From assembly GCF_005222835.1 (NCBI RefSeq), contig NZ_STGA01000065.1, positions 52,823 to 116,822 of the forward strand: a stretch of DNA of 64,000 nt, read 5' to 3'. Below the pieces are notes generated by a model, which saw only the letters and a list, made by a program, of their open reading frames with translations, was not told where the DNA came from and did no database searches. Position numbers and translations under genes: made by a program. The DNA is from Rhizobium sp. FKY42. GTDB taxonomy: Bacteria > Pseudomonadota > Alphaproteobacteria > Rhizobiales > Rhizobiaceae. Below, piece by piece: positions 25,825 to 34,939 of this stretch (position 1 is the stretch's first letter; each line of letters starts with the position of its first letter).

Positions 25825-27276
25825 TCAGCTGGTCTCGCCTCGTACTGACAGACGAGCCCTGACCATTGCCAGTTTTTTCAGCGTAACCTTAGGATGCAAA
25901 GCCGCATTCAAGCCGAGGAAAACTAGTCCGCCAGCAAGGCTGGCGAAGCCCAAACGGAAGAACACCGGCAGAAATTGAAGCTCCTGCGTTGCAAGGGCTG
26001 CAGCACCTGCTGTGCCCAGAGCCACAAGGACAGCATAGGCAATTGCGCGCCATGGAACCGAGATGGGCGTCAGGCGATGGCTGATGATGATAGAGACGAT
26101 CATATTGGTGACGGCGCCACCGGCCAGCGCCAGTGCCGCACCGACTTCCGACATGCCGGGGATCAGCACGAAGCACAAAGCGATACCGACCATGGACCCG
26201 ATCGTATTGTTGACGATCAGAAGCTGCGGCCGCTTGTGAGCATGCACCATCGCATTGAACACGAAGCTGGTAACATTGGCGATGATGACCGTCAGGGTGA
26301 TGATCGCGAACAGGATGGTGTGATGTCCGCTATAATTCGGCGGCAGAATAAGGGTCACCAGATCGTCGCTCAATGCAATAAGCAGGGCAGCGGCTGGCAG
26401 GCTGAGGGAAATGATCAGCGCCATGACCTGTGTGAAGAAGGCGCTGGCCGCGTCCGGGCCACGCTCATCGAAGCGCCCTACTGCTTCTGGAAAGGAGCCC
26501 GTGTTGACGGCATTTGCAATGGTGTTGATCGGTTGGCGCGCCAGCGAAAAGATTGCGGCAAAGACGGCAACGGAAGCGGCACCATGAAACTCGTTCAGTA
26601 CGACACGCTCGACACTATGCAATCCGAAGCTGACGAGAACGGCTGCAATGATCGGCACGCCAAGCGAGAAGAACTCCCTGCTGGTAAAGCGTGATGGGCC
26701 AGGAACGATTTTTCGCGCAGCGGTGACGCCTGCAACGAGGCCCGCAATCAAGGTTCCAAGATTGGATGCGATCGACACGGTCAGAAAGGAATTATGGTCC
26801 ATGACCATTGTCATGAGCGGCAAGGCCAATTGCAGAAAGGCGCGCAGGAATTCAAGCAGCATATAGGCAGTATGGCGTTGCTGCAGTTGCAGAACGAGCA
26901 ATGCAAAACGCGATATAGCACCGGCAATCAGGTAGACGCAGATCGCGATGAAGAATTCCAGCCAGCGCTCCGGCAACACAAAGAGCGAGGCGGGGGCCGC
27001 TAAGAGGAATGCCAGCACCGTTGTTCCAGTTAGAATTCGCCCGGCCTGCAAAAGGCTGCCGCGGCTGACTTCTCCCTTGCCGCCGAGACGCAAGAGCGCG
27101 ATGCGCATCCATTCGGTCACAGCCAGATCAATCAGTTCGCCGACGGTAACCACCAGCGTCAGAATACCGTATTCATGCTGATCGACGATCCGCGTGGCAA
27201 CAACCACAAACAGCAACGCGCCCAGGCGCGTGAAGAGTGTGGCGGGACCGTAAATGAGCGTCGAACGCAGAAGCAT
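25825..27276 (-). CDS. Wzx-type oligosaccharide flippase (MOP superfamily)
   Basis: A 483-aa polytopic protein with 12-14 hydrophobic helices. The N-terminus ends in TRLGALLFVVVATRIVDQHE, the usual opening of polysaccharide flippases. AAGG-type charged loops and the late helix YAVLVALGTAGAAALATQEL fit too. AAGGAA precedes the ATG by 6 nt. It would flip undecaprenyl-PP-linked repeat units to the periplasm for the Wzy-like polymerase. It is transcribed against its neighbours, with 20 bp to the heparinase stop and a 100-bp divergent gap to the next glycosyltransferase. Confidence 0.82.
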   Translation of the reverse strand: MLLRSTLIYGPATLFTRLGALLFVVVATRIVDQHEYGILTLVVTVGELIDLAVTEWMRIALLRLGGKGEVSRGSLLQAGRILTGTTVLAFLLAAPASLFVLPERWLEFFIAICVYLIAGAISRFALLVLQLQQRHTAYMLLEFLRAFLQLALPLMTMVMDHNSFLTVSIASNLGTLIAGLVAGVTAARKIVPGPSRFTSREFFSLGVPIIAAVLVSFGLHSVERVVLNEFHGAASVAVFAAIFSLARQPINTIANAVNTGSFPEAVGRFDERGPDAASAFFTQVMALIISLSLPAAALLIALSDDLVTLILPPNYSGHHTILFAIITLTVIIANVTSFVFNAMVHAHKRPQLLIVNNTIGSMVGIALCFVLIPGMSEVGAALALAGGAVTNMIVSIIISHRLTPISVPWRAIAYAVLVALGTAGAAALATQELQFLPVFFRLGFASLAGGLVFLGLNAALHPKVTLKKLAMVRARLSVRGETS

Positions 27277-27421
27277 GCAGGGTTCCTTGCGGGGGATCGG
27301 GCGAACATCCCGCTATAATTTACGAAATCCTTAACGTCGAAACCTTAACAATGGCTCGGCATAATCATTCGAATTAGAATTGAGACACATAATGATCCAA
27401 CGGCGCGACGCTGACAGATCG

Positions 27422-28513
27422 ATGAAGATCATGATTGCGACTCCGGGTGGCCGGTTGGGCCAGGGTGGCATCGATCGTATTATGATGTCTCTTCACGATG
27501 AGTTAGCGCGACAGGCTGCTCACGACGGATTGAAGATCGAAGCTCGTTTCGTTCAAACCCGCGGCAACGGGCACATCGTTTTCTCGCCCTTTTACCTCAT
27601 CGGGTTCTGCCTGCGCATGGTGTTTGCGCGGCTCTCGGGCCAGTTGGATCTAATACATATCAATCTCGCCAGCGAGGGCAGTACCTATCGCAAGCTGGTC
27701 ATTGCGGCTTTCGCCCGGCTATTCTCCATCCCCTATGTTCTGCATCTCCATGGCGCGGAATATATGATCTTCTGGTCCGAGCGCGACAGTTTCATCAATC
27801 GTCAGATCAGGATGATGTTCGAAAAGGCCAGCCGGATCATTGTTCTGGGCCGGCCCTGGCGTGAATTTGTGCTTCGAAAGGTTCCAGAAGCCGCCGATCG
27901 CATCGCCATTGTCCCGAATGCAACAAAAGCACCGACCCAGCCTCACGTGGGTGGCGGGGAAAAGGTCCACCTTCTTTTTCTGGGTCGCATCGGAGAAAGA
28001 AAGGGTGTTCCCCAGCTTTGCGAGGCGCTGGGCGGTATGAAAGACCTCTCTGGCTGGAAAGCTACGCTGGCAGGTGATGGTGAAAATGAATGGTTGCATC
28101 AGCGTCTGAAGCAGCTGCAGCTTGAGGAGCGCGTAGTCGCCCCCGGATGGCAGGGTCCTGAAGATGTTGCGCGCCTTCTCTCTGAGGCTGATATCCTTGT
28201 ACTTCCGTCCTTTGCCGAGAACCTGCCGGTCTCGGTGATTGAGGGAATGGCAGAAGGCCTTGCGATTGTTGCAACGCCGGTCGGTGCGGTTGAAGACATC
28301 ATCACACATGAGCAGAATGGTCTGCTCGTTCCTCCTGGAGATGTTGCGGCGCTGCAGACTGCCCTTGAGAGATTACTGCGTGATCCTGAATTGCGCTTGC
28401 GTCTGGGAGAGGCTGCCCAAGAAACCCATCGACGGCAGCTTGATCTGCCGCATTATGCCCGAAACATTTGTTCTGTCTGGGCTGATGCCGCCCGACGCAA
28501 CCAACGGCATTAA
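27422..28513 (+). CDS. GT4-family glycosyltransferase
   Basis: About 363 residues. The N-terminal loop is IATPGGRLGQGGIDRIMMSL. The C-terminal domain contains LLFLGRIGERKGVPQLCEAL and the donor site VLPSFAENLPVSVIEGMAEG, with the EX7E pair as SFAEN...VIEGM. A Ser replaces the more common Tyr/Glu before the first glutamate. The frame opens at a TTG (27380), with ATGs at 27392 and 27422. None has a strong ribosome site, and 27422 matches the usual start of the fold. It is coupled to the CapK-like gene, which begins about 10 bp after the stop. Confidence 0.82.
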   Translation: MKIMIATPGGRLGQGGIDRIMMSLHDELARQAAHDGLKIEARFVQTRGNGHIVFSPFYLIGFCLRMVFARLSGQLDLIHINLASEGSTYRKLVIAAFARLFSIPYVLHLHGAEYMIFWSERDSFINRQIRMMFEKASRIIVLGRPWREFVLRKVPEAADRIAIVPNATKAPTQPHVGGGEKVHLLFLGRIGERKGVPQLCEALGGMKDLSGWKATLAGDGENEWLHQRLKQLQLEERVVAPGWQGPEDVARLLSEADILVLPSFAENLPVSVIEGMAEGLAIVATPVGAVEDIITHEQNGLLVPPGDVAALQTALERLLRDPELRLRLGEAAQETHRRQLDLPHYARNICSVWADAARRNQRH

Positions 28514-28522
28514 GGATTGACG

Positions 28523-29938
28523 ATGAAGGCACTGGATATTCTGCGCGGGCTCTATGTCCGTAGCCCCCGCTTCGTACAGAATGCAGTAAGGCCTTTTGTT
28601 TCACTGGTTCCAACCAAGATGAAATTCGGTCGCAATTATGCCGAATGGCGCCAAAGGATTGCCCGGGCCGCAAGCGATCCAAACTATTGCGCCCAACAGC
28701 ACCTTGTCGCTCTGCGTGAGCTTCTCGCCAAGGCACATGCGGGCAGTCCTTTCTACAGTGCCGAGATTGAGCGTGCCTTCGGAACGTCTTTCAATCCATC
28801 AAGCATCATGCCTGCCGATCTGGAAAAGCTTCCGGTTCTAACCAAGGCTCGTCTGAGATCGGCGGGAGATGATGTTCTGGCCGTACCCCGTCGGCAGGTG
28901 GATAGTGCCGAGACCAGCGGCTCCAATAGCGAACCCAGTTTTTCGTTCTATCTCGATAAGGATCGCAGTCCCCGTGAGATGGCCTTCGTTTATGATGGGT
29001 GGTCGCGGATTGGATTTGATGAAAACACACCACGCGCCAGCTTTCGAGGCTTCTCGCTGGACGGTCTAAACCGGATTATGGATTGGGATCCGGCTCTTAA
29101 GGAACTCAAGTTTGCCGTTTTCCCTTTGAGTGCGCAGGATGCTGCACTTTATCTCGATGAGATCGACAGACGAGAGATCCGATATTTCTACGGCTATCCT
29201 TCCGCCATCGAACTGTTTTGCCGTCGTCTCAACCAGATTGGCCGCAGACCGAAATTACCGATCCAAGGGATTTTACCGATATCAGAACCTCTCCATGATC
29301 ATCAGCGCAGCTTGATCCGTTCAGTGCTGGGTCCGGTCAAAATCGCTCCCTTCTACGGCTTGAGCGAAAAGGTTGCCTTCGCCGTAGAGATTGAGGAAGA
29401 GGGCGGTATCTATGAATTCAATCCTCTGTATGGACTGACGGAACTGCTGGACGATGACGATCGGCCTGTTACGGAGCCCGGTCGGGAAGGGCGGATCGTT
29501 GCAACCGGCTTTCTCTCCACCGGTATGCCCTTCATTCGGTATGATACCCGCGATTTTGCCCGGTTGGTTCAACTTCCCACGTCGGAGAACGGTTATAGGT
29601 TGCGCATCGGGGGCATTGCGCCGCGCCGCAAGCCGGGCTTTCTGATTACCCTCGATGGAAACCGGATTGTCGCGACTGACTTCTCGCCGGAAGATACAGA
29701 ATTCTTCAAAGGTATCAGAGAATATCAGTTTTATCAGGGCAAACCGGGTATTGTCGTGATGCGCTACATTCTGGATGAAAAAGGCTCTGAAGCGGATGTG
29801 CGGCGCATGATTGACTATTTCGTCGCGAAAGCGCGTCACACACTTTCATTCGAGTCCGAGCAAGTCACTCAAATTGCAAGCGGTCGAGGCGGCAAACGCG
29901 CTTTTATTGATCAGCGCCTCGATCTCGACCTCTATTGA
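28523..29938 (+). CDS. CapK/phenylacetate-CoA ligase-like adenylate-forming protein
   Basis: 471 residues. Core motifs of the CapK/PaaK group are present: a Ser/Gly-rich AMP loop ETSGSNSEPSFSF, YFYGYPSAIELF, PFYGLSEKVAFAVE and GFLSTGMPFIRYDTRDFARL (the GD-like ATP-binding site). Members sit in capsule and lipopolysaccharide clusters and probably activate a carboxylic acid for transfer onto the glycan; direct evidence is sparse. GGA precedes the ATG at 28523. The TTG six bases earlier is less likely. It is co-transcribed with the upstream glycosyltransferase and overlaps the convergent GH5 gene by 7 bp. Confidence 0.78.
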   Translation: MKALDILRGLYVRSPRFVQNAVRPFVSLVPTKMKFGRNYAEWRQRIARAASDPNYCAQQHLVALRELLAKAHAGSPFYSAEIERAFGTSFNPSSIMPADLEKLPVLTKARLRSAGDDVLAVPRRQVDSAETSGSNSEPSFSFYLDKDRSPREMAFVYDGWSRIGFDENTPRASFRGFSLDGLNRIMDWDPALKELKFAVFPLSAQDAALYLDEIDRREIRYFYGYPSAIELFCRRLNQIGRRPKLPIQGILPISEPLHDHQRSLIRSVLGPVKIAPFYGLSEKVAFAVEIEEEGGIYEFNPLYGLTELLDDDDRPVTEPGREGRIVATGFLSTGMPFIRYDTRDFARLVQLPTSENGYRLRIGGIAPRRKPGFLITLDGNRIVATDFSPEDTEFFKGIREYQFYQGKPGIVVMRYILDEKGSEADVRRMIDYFVAKARHTLSFESEQVTQIASGRGGKRAFIDQRLDLDLY

Positions 29939-31191
29939 GGAACTGAGAGACCAAGAGCCTGTAGCATCGGCTTGTCCGGGACAGCCGGTCCCTTTGGTTC
30001 TATGACGGACATCCCGTGCGGATTGGAATATTCCCAGACCGACCAGGGGATCCCATGGCCTTCCGCGATCTGGCGAAGGGTCTGCAGATAGGCAAGCCGG
30101 TCGGCATCATAGGCACCTGATCGGCCGTCCGCAGACATCCGCATGACGCCGAACTCACCCATGAAAAGTCGCTGTGGCGGGATATTGTGTCGCTTTGCCC
30201 AGTCCACGGCTTCACCGATACGAGCCTTCAAGGTTGCCGCGTTCGAACCCTCTTTGAAGTACTCGTTTATCTCAGATTTCAGGCGGGCAATATTGGCTGC
30301 CTGCTGGAGGCTGTTCAAGCCCTCAGCCAGCATATGAACGCGCAATCCTTCGATAACGGTTTCGGGCGATCCCGTATTAGTCGGCCAGGGGAAGCCGGAA
30401 AAGAAGCCGTTTGTCCAATCGGCCTTCTGGTGTGTGAAGCTGTGCGGCTCATACATGTGAAAGCTGTAATGGATATTCTCGTCGTCGAAATGCGGATTAA
30501 GATTGGTCAGCCCGGTAATACTGCCGCCGCAGGCGCCCGTCACAATGATTGCCAGCCTGCGGTCGATCTCACGGATATCCGCGACTGTGGAGGCCATGAT
30601 GCGCTGCCAATCGTCTGTTCCGCTGGCATCGCAAGGGTAGTACGCAGGTTCATTATAGGGTTCGAAAGCAACCTTGTCGGTTCCATGTCTGACCAGCATG
30701 GCGGCAACGGCTTTTACCATGGAACGGTAGCGGGCAACGCCTTCGCTATCTGCACCATCATAGAGAATATCCATGTCATAGGCGGGAACCTGGCTGACGC
30801 CGTGAAGGTTGAAGACCACCTTGAGACCAACCTTCGTCAGGCGATCTACCGCACGGCTGAGAACGTCCAGAGCCTGCTGGCGACGTTGGCCTTCACTGTC
30901 GAGCAAAGGGCCGGGATCGACGGTTAATCGCACAAAGTCAAAGCCTAGCAGGTGTATTGCTTTAAACGGATCGCCCTTTGGCCAGTCGCTGAGCGGGCGC
31001 TCGCTGGACTGCCACTCCTCGATGCTACGATAGGGTGGCCAACGATAGGTTTTGTCTTTCGTGAGAGGAGACCAGTTTAACCACTCATGGAGGCCCACAC
31101 CGCGTTTGAGCGCTATGGGCTCGGCGAGGGAAGGGGATGAGAGCATTGGCAAGGCTAGAAGGACCAAGGGAAGAAGAAGCCGGCGCATCAT
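29932..31191 (-). CDS. Secreted GH5-family glycoside hydrolase (endoglucanase-like)
   Basis: 419 residues with a Sec signal peptide: MMRR, then a Leu-rich core, cleavage near SLA-EP at ~23. The TIM barrel has FDFVRLTVDPGPLL, then VAFEPYNEPAYYPC with the acid/base Glu, YSFHMYEPHSFTHQ, and RLFMGEFGVMR with the nucleophile Glu. Both catalytic glutamates are therefore present. It would hydrolyse a beta-glucan or related polymer in the periplasm or outside. Cluster-encoded cellulase-like enzymes often trim the exopolysaccharide that is being exported. Substrate assignment is inference. Confidence 0.85.
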   Translation of the reverse strand: MMRRLLLPLVLLALPMLSSPSLAEPIALKRGVGLHEWLNWSPLTKDKTYRWPPYRSIEEWQSSERPLSDWPKGDPFKAIHLLGFDFVRLTVDPGPLLDSEGQRRQQALDVLSRAVDRLTKVGLKVVFNLHGVSQVPAYDMDILYDGADSEGVARYRSMVKAVAAMLVRHGTDKVAFEPYNEPAYYPCDASGTDDWQRIMASTVADIREIDRRLAIIVTGACGGSITGLTNLNPHFDDENIHYSFHMYEPHSFTHQKADWTNGFFSGFPWPTNTGSPETVIEGLRVHMLAEGLNSLQQAANIARLKSEINEYFKEGSNAATLKARIGEAVDWAKRHNIPPQRLFMGEFGVMRMSADGRSGAYDADRLAYLQTLRQIAEGHGIPWSVWEYSNPHGMSVIEPKGPAVPDKPMLQALGLSVPQ

Positions 31192-31496
31192 TTATCTTCC
31201 TATCCTTTCAAACATGAGACAGAGGCTTTTCTGACATGCCGTGCAATGTCATTCAGATTTCATTATAGGCTGCGTGGAGGAATAGTGTGAGTTTGGCGGA
31301 AATTTAGTAAATATTTAAAAATTAACCGCCTTTACCGATGTTATCTCACGGATATTACATGAAATCCGAATTTCTCGTATATTCGATGCGCCTGAAATGA
31401 TTGCTGTTGGTACAGCTCTTGCGGATAGGAGGCAGTTTTCGACAGCGCCCCGTCCCCACTTAAGAGGCTCATGAGCAGGCAGGTCAAGGAGAGGAT
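31192..31496. promoter_or_regulatory. A/T-rich divergent promoter region
   Basis: About 305 bp between the GH5 gene (minus) and the hydroxylase-like gene (plus). The part from 31290 to 31335 is strongly A/T-rich, with TTTAGTAAATATTTAAAAAT-type sequence. No gene is visible. It probably carries promoters for both directions. Confidence 0.4.
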
Positions 31497-32501
31497 ATGC
31501 TTTCTGATTTCGTAACGATGGTTGCTGTCCGAATAGCCAGAGTTGATCTTATAACGCCTGGGATCATTCTCGTTACGGCGCTTATTTGTGCCTTGATTGC
31601 CTATTGGAAAGTGGTTGGACACAAGTCCTTACGCGGCTTTTTCGATTTCGCCTTCCCGCATGAGGTCATGACTCATCCTTCGGCCCGGGCTGATGCTCTG
31701 TTCTGGATTAGCAAGAAGCTGGCCATGCCGTTTCTTGCGATCCCTGCAGGCATTACCTTTGTCACTGTGATGGGCTATGCGACCAATCAGGTTGTAGGCG
31801 GACTGTTCGGGATCGAAGCGCCTTTAATTGATGGACCGGCAGGTCCCGTTACCATCCTGCTGTTTACCGTCACGATGCTGCTTGCCTATGATATTTCCTA
31901 TTACAGCTATCACTATGTGCAGCACAAAGTGCCGTTCATGTGGGAACTGCATAAGGTTCACCACTCGGCGGAAGTGATGGTGGGCATTACCAAGGATCGT
32001 GTCCATCCGCTTGATGATCTGATCAATCGTGCCTGGGATGGCGGGATCGCGGGCTTCTTCTTCGGCTTGTGGACACTGATTGCGCTGAACCCCGTCGAAG
32101 TGACGATCTTCGGGATAAATGTCTATCTGATCCGTAACATTCTGATGATGGATTTTGTGCGTCATACCCATTTCAAGATCTCTTTTGGGCCGTTGAACAA
32201 CATTATCCTCTGTCCCCATTGGCATCAGCTGCATCACAGCGTCGATCCGCGTCACTACGACAAGAATTTTGGTCTGCTCTTCTCCTTCTGGGATCGACTG
32301 TTCGGCACGCTCTTCGTGCCCAAGCCGGACGAGGACTTCAAGTTTGGGCTGATGGATCGCGACGTACGCGACTACCAGTCGCTACAGGGACTATGGATTC
32401 TTCCACTCAGAAAAATGGGCAGACAATTGGTGAAATTGTCTCGCCGGACTATAGGTCGGTTCTCGAGGAAAGCGGATGCAGCACCTGCTGAGCCGCAGTA
32501 A
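31497..32501 (+). CDS. Sterol desaturase/fatty acid hydroxylase-family membrane protein
   Basis: 334 residues with several hydrophobic helices and the iron-binding histidine clusters of the family: SYHYVQHKVPFMWELHKVHH (HxxxH and HxxHH-type) and HWHQLHHSVDPRHYDKNFG (HxxHH). Family members are di-iron oxygenases that hydroxylate or desaturate lipids in the membrane. Here it probably modifies a lipid or an acyl group linked to the glycan. It is followed 12 bp later by the FemAB/GNAT-like gene, so the two are an operon that continues to the mutase gene. Confidence 0.83.
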   Translation: MLSDFVTMVAVRIARVDLITPGIILVTALICALIAYWKVVGHKSLRGFFDFAFPHEVMTHPSARADALFWISKKLAMPFLAIPAGITFVTVMGYATNQVVGGLFGIEAPLIDGPAGPVTILLFTVTMLLAYDISYYSYHYVQHKVPFMWELHKVHHSAEVMVGITKDRVHPLDDLINRAWDGGIAGFFFGLWTLIALNPVEVTIFGINVYLIRNILMMDFVRHTHFKISFGPLNNIILCPHWHQLHHSVDPRHYDKNFGLLFSFWDRLFGTLFVPKPDEDFKFGLMDRDVRDYQSLQGLWILPLRKMGRQLVKLSRRTIGRFSRKADAAPAEPQ

Positions 32502-32513
32502 GGCAGACAGGGA

Positions 32514-33656
32514 ATGGAAATCGCAGGCTCACCCACGGACGGTGCCTCGACGCGCGTCGAAATTATTACGACCTCAGAGCGTCTGCAAGTGGTTGCCTCG
32601 GCCTGGCGAACACTATGGCAGGAGCAGAGGGCATCTGTCTTTCAAAGCCATGAATGGATTTCCGCCTGGTGGGATAATTTTAATGATCAGCGTCATCATC
32701 GATTGAGGATTGGGCTGTTGTGGAGGGGAGAACTGCTGATCGCAGTCCTGCCCTTGGCAATCTGTCATCGAAAGGGTTTCCGCTTTCTGGAATGGGCTGC
32801 GATCGTCCATAGTGACTATGGCGATCTCCTGAAAGCCGCTGACTGTTCCCTGTCGGAACTGCGCGAGCTCTGGAATGAAATCGTAGCACGTGGGGGCTTT
32901 GACATCCTTGCCATAACCCGCGTCATACCAAACAGCAATGCGGCGCGTCTGCTTGATCATGTGGCATTAAGTGAAAGGCATGTGACGCGAGGCGAAAGGC
33001 CGGAAGTCAGCTACCGCGTCGGAAACGGCGATGGTGATGGTACCGCCTGGTACAATCGTCTTTCAAAGAAGATGCGTAAAACCTATCGGCATGGCTATAA
33101 CGTGCTGGAGCGGTCCGGTCATCTGCAGTTCCGGCGCTTGGCGGATGATGAGCCGCTGCAACCCATTCTTGCGCGTCTTGCCGATCTCAAACAAAAGTCC
33201 CTGCAAGGCCGCGGGCTTTCCTCTGACCTTTTTACCGCCGACATGCGTTTGTTGACAGCTTTCGTCGATGTCATCCGAAGGTTCAGTAAGTTGCATGTCT
33301 TTCTACTCGAGCTAGATGGCTCCATTGCTGCGATTTCGGTAAATTTCGAAGAAAACGGCACTATGATGTGCTGGATCACCACCTTTGATGCGGCGATTAC
33401 CCAGACATCGCCAGGGCTGCTTCTGATGATCGATTATATCAAATGGTCGTTCGATCAGGGTTTGGTCTGCGTGGACTTTCTGAGTGGTGGCGAGGCATTC
33501 AAGAACCGCTTTGCCACACACTCTGTGGTGCTTGAATCCCTGACTGGTCCTCGAAACCTCAAAGGTGGCTTGGGCCTGAGGGCGTATACGTTGCGTGGAA
33601 AATTCGTGGCTCTCAGATCCGCGCGCCTTGCCAAGGCACAGCCTGACGAGGAGTAG
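32514..33656 (+). CDS. FemAB/BcsL-like GNAT-fold acyltransferase
   Basis: 380 residues with the CelD/BcsL-type acetyltransferase layout. FQSHEWISAWWDNFNDQ is near the N-terminus, a helical middle contains KKMRKTYRHGYNVLERSGH, and the C-terminal GNAT domain has VFLLELDGSIAAISVNFEEN and FDQGLVCVDFLSGGEAFKNR. Such proteins attach acyl groups or amino acids to polysaccharide sugars or peptidoglycan. With the CapK-like ligase and the hydroxylase-like protein nearby, an acyl decoration of the glycan is plausible but unproven. Confidence 0.75.
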   Translation: MEIAGSPTDGASTRVEIITTSERLQVVASAWRTLWQEQRASVFQSHEWISAWWDNFNDQRHHRLRIGLLWRGELLIAVLPLAICHRKGFRFLEWAAIVHSDYGDLLKAADCSLSELRELWNEIVARGGFDILAITRVIPNSNAARLLDHVALSERHVTRGERPEVSYRVGNGDGDGTAWYNRLSKKMRKTYRHGYNVLERSGHLQFRRLADDEPLQPILARLADLKQKSLQGRGLSSDLFTADMRLLTAFVDVIRRFSKLHVFLLELDGSIAAISVNFEENGTMMCWITTFDAAITQTSPGLLLMIDYIKWSFDQGLVCVDFLSGGEAFKNRFATHSVVLESLTGPRNLKGGLGLRAYTLRGKFVALRSARLAKAQPDEE

Positions 33657-33743
33657 CCACATCAGGCGCACCAGTTTTACCCCAGCCTGCTGTGTCATCA
33701 CCCCCTATCTGCGGTGATTCGCGAATGGCTATAGGGGGCGGAT

Positions 33744-34871
33744 TTGAACAGGGTGCTTGTCGTTGGAGCCGGGTTTGCCGGAGCCGTCTATGCCAGGGAG
33801 CTGGCCGAAGCCGGATATGAGGTGGAGGTCATCGACAAGCGCTCCCACATCGCGGGCAATTGTTATGATTACGTCCATGCCAGCGGTGTGCGCATCCATC
33901 ATTACGGACCACATCTGTTTCACACCTCCAACATGCGCGTCGTGGAATGGCTGAACCAGTTTACCGAATGGGTTCCTTATGACCATTGCGTCGTTGCCCG
34001 TCTTCCGGATGGGCGGCTGGTGCCTGCTCCTGTCAATCTCGATACCGTCAATGCCGTCTTTGGTACGCAATTGGAAACGCCGCAAGAGGTTGCGGATTTC
34101 CTGTCGACCCGTGTCATTGCGCGTGATCCCATCACCAGCGCCGAAGATCATCTCTATTCGAAGATCGGGCAGGATCTGACTGATCTCTTCTTTCGCCCCT
34201 ATACGCAGAAGATGTGGGAGCTCGATCTCAGCGAAGTGGATGCGTCGGTCGTGCAGCGGTTGCAGATCCGAACAGACCGGGAAAACCGTTACTTTCCGTC
34301 AGATACGTTCCAGGCCATGCCAAAGGACGGATACACGAAGATCTTCGAACGCATCTTTGATCACCCGAGGATTTCTGTGCGTCTGAATACTGCCTTCGAG
34401 GTGGGTATGCTGGAGACCTATGATGCCTGCTTCAACAGCATGCCGATCGATGAATTCTTCGGCTACGAGTTCGGAGAACTTCCCTATCGCTCGATCCGCT
34501 TTCATCTGAGCGAAGTACCGAAGGCGGATGCGCCTGAACATGTGGTGATCAATTACACCGATACGTCTCCTTTTACGCGCGAGACCTGGTGGCATCGTAT
34601 CCCTGCGCACCTCGTGTCGGATACGGGTACTGTGCTGCGGACCGTCGAAGAGCCTTGCAATTACAAGGACAATAATCTGGAGCGCTACTATCCGGTGAAG
34701 ACAAGCGATGGACGCTTTGAGGCGACCTACAAGCTTTACCAGGAAAAGGCGGCTGCAAACGATCGGTTGGTGTTTATTGGCCGATGCGGCACCTACCAGT
34801 ATCTCGATATGCATCAGGTCATCAACCAGTCGCTGACCCATGTGGCGAAATGGATTGAAGCACATTGTTGA
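33744..34871 (+). CDS. glf: UDP-galactopyranose mutase
   Basis: 375 residues, the usual length. VVGAGFAGAVYARELAEAG is the FAD loop, HIAGNCYDYVHASGVRIHHY is the substrate-site Gly-Asn segment, and GPHLFHTSN, RPYTQKMWELDLSEV and YPVKTSDGRFEATYKLYQ are the Glf signatures. GRCGTYQYLDMHQVI closes the FAD site. It converts UDP-galactopyranose to UDP-galactofuranose, so the glycan probably contains Galf. The start is a TTG with GGGGGCGGA upstream; a GTG three codons on is possible. It ends just before a strong terminator that closes the polysaccharide region. Confidence 0.92.
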   Translation: MNRVLVVGAGFAGAVYARELAEAGYEVEVIDKRSHIAGNCYDYVHASGVRIHHYGPHLFHTSNMRVVEWLNQFTEWVPYDHCVVARLPDGRLVPAPVNLDTVNAVFGTQLETPQEVADFLSTRVIARDPITSAEDHLYSKIGQDLTDLFFRPYTQKMWELDLSEVDASVVQRLQIRTDRENRYFPSDTFQAMPKDGYTKIFERIFDHPRISVRLNTAFEVGMLETYDACFNSMPIDEFFGYEFGELPYRSIRFHLSEVPKADAPEHVVINYTDTSPFTRETWWHRIPAHLVSDTGTVLRTVEEPCNYKDNNLERYYPVKTSDGRFEATYKLYQEKAAANDRLVFIGRCGTYQYLDMHQVINQSLTHVAKWIEAHC

Positions 34872-34883
34872 ATGGTGGAATGA

Positions 34884-34920
34884 AAAAGGGCCACCCCCGA
34901 TTGCCGGGGGTGGCCCTTTT
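34884..34920. terminator. Strong terminator after glf
   Basis: AAAAGGGCCACCCCCG (34884-34899) pairs perfectly with 34905-34920 around a 5-nt loop, a 16-bp stem ending in TTTT. It lies between the convergent glf and protease genes and is A/T-flanked on both sides, so it can act in both directions. Confidence 0.88.
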
Positions 34921-34939
34921 CTTAAACCATTGTCTGAAC

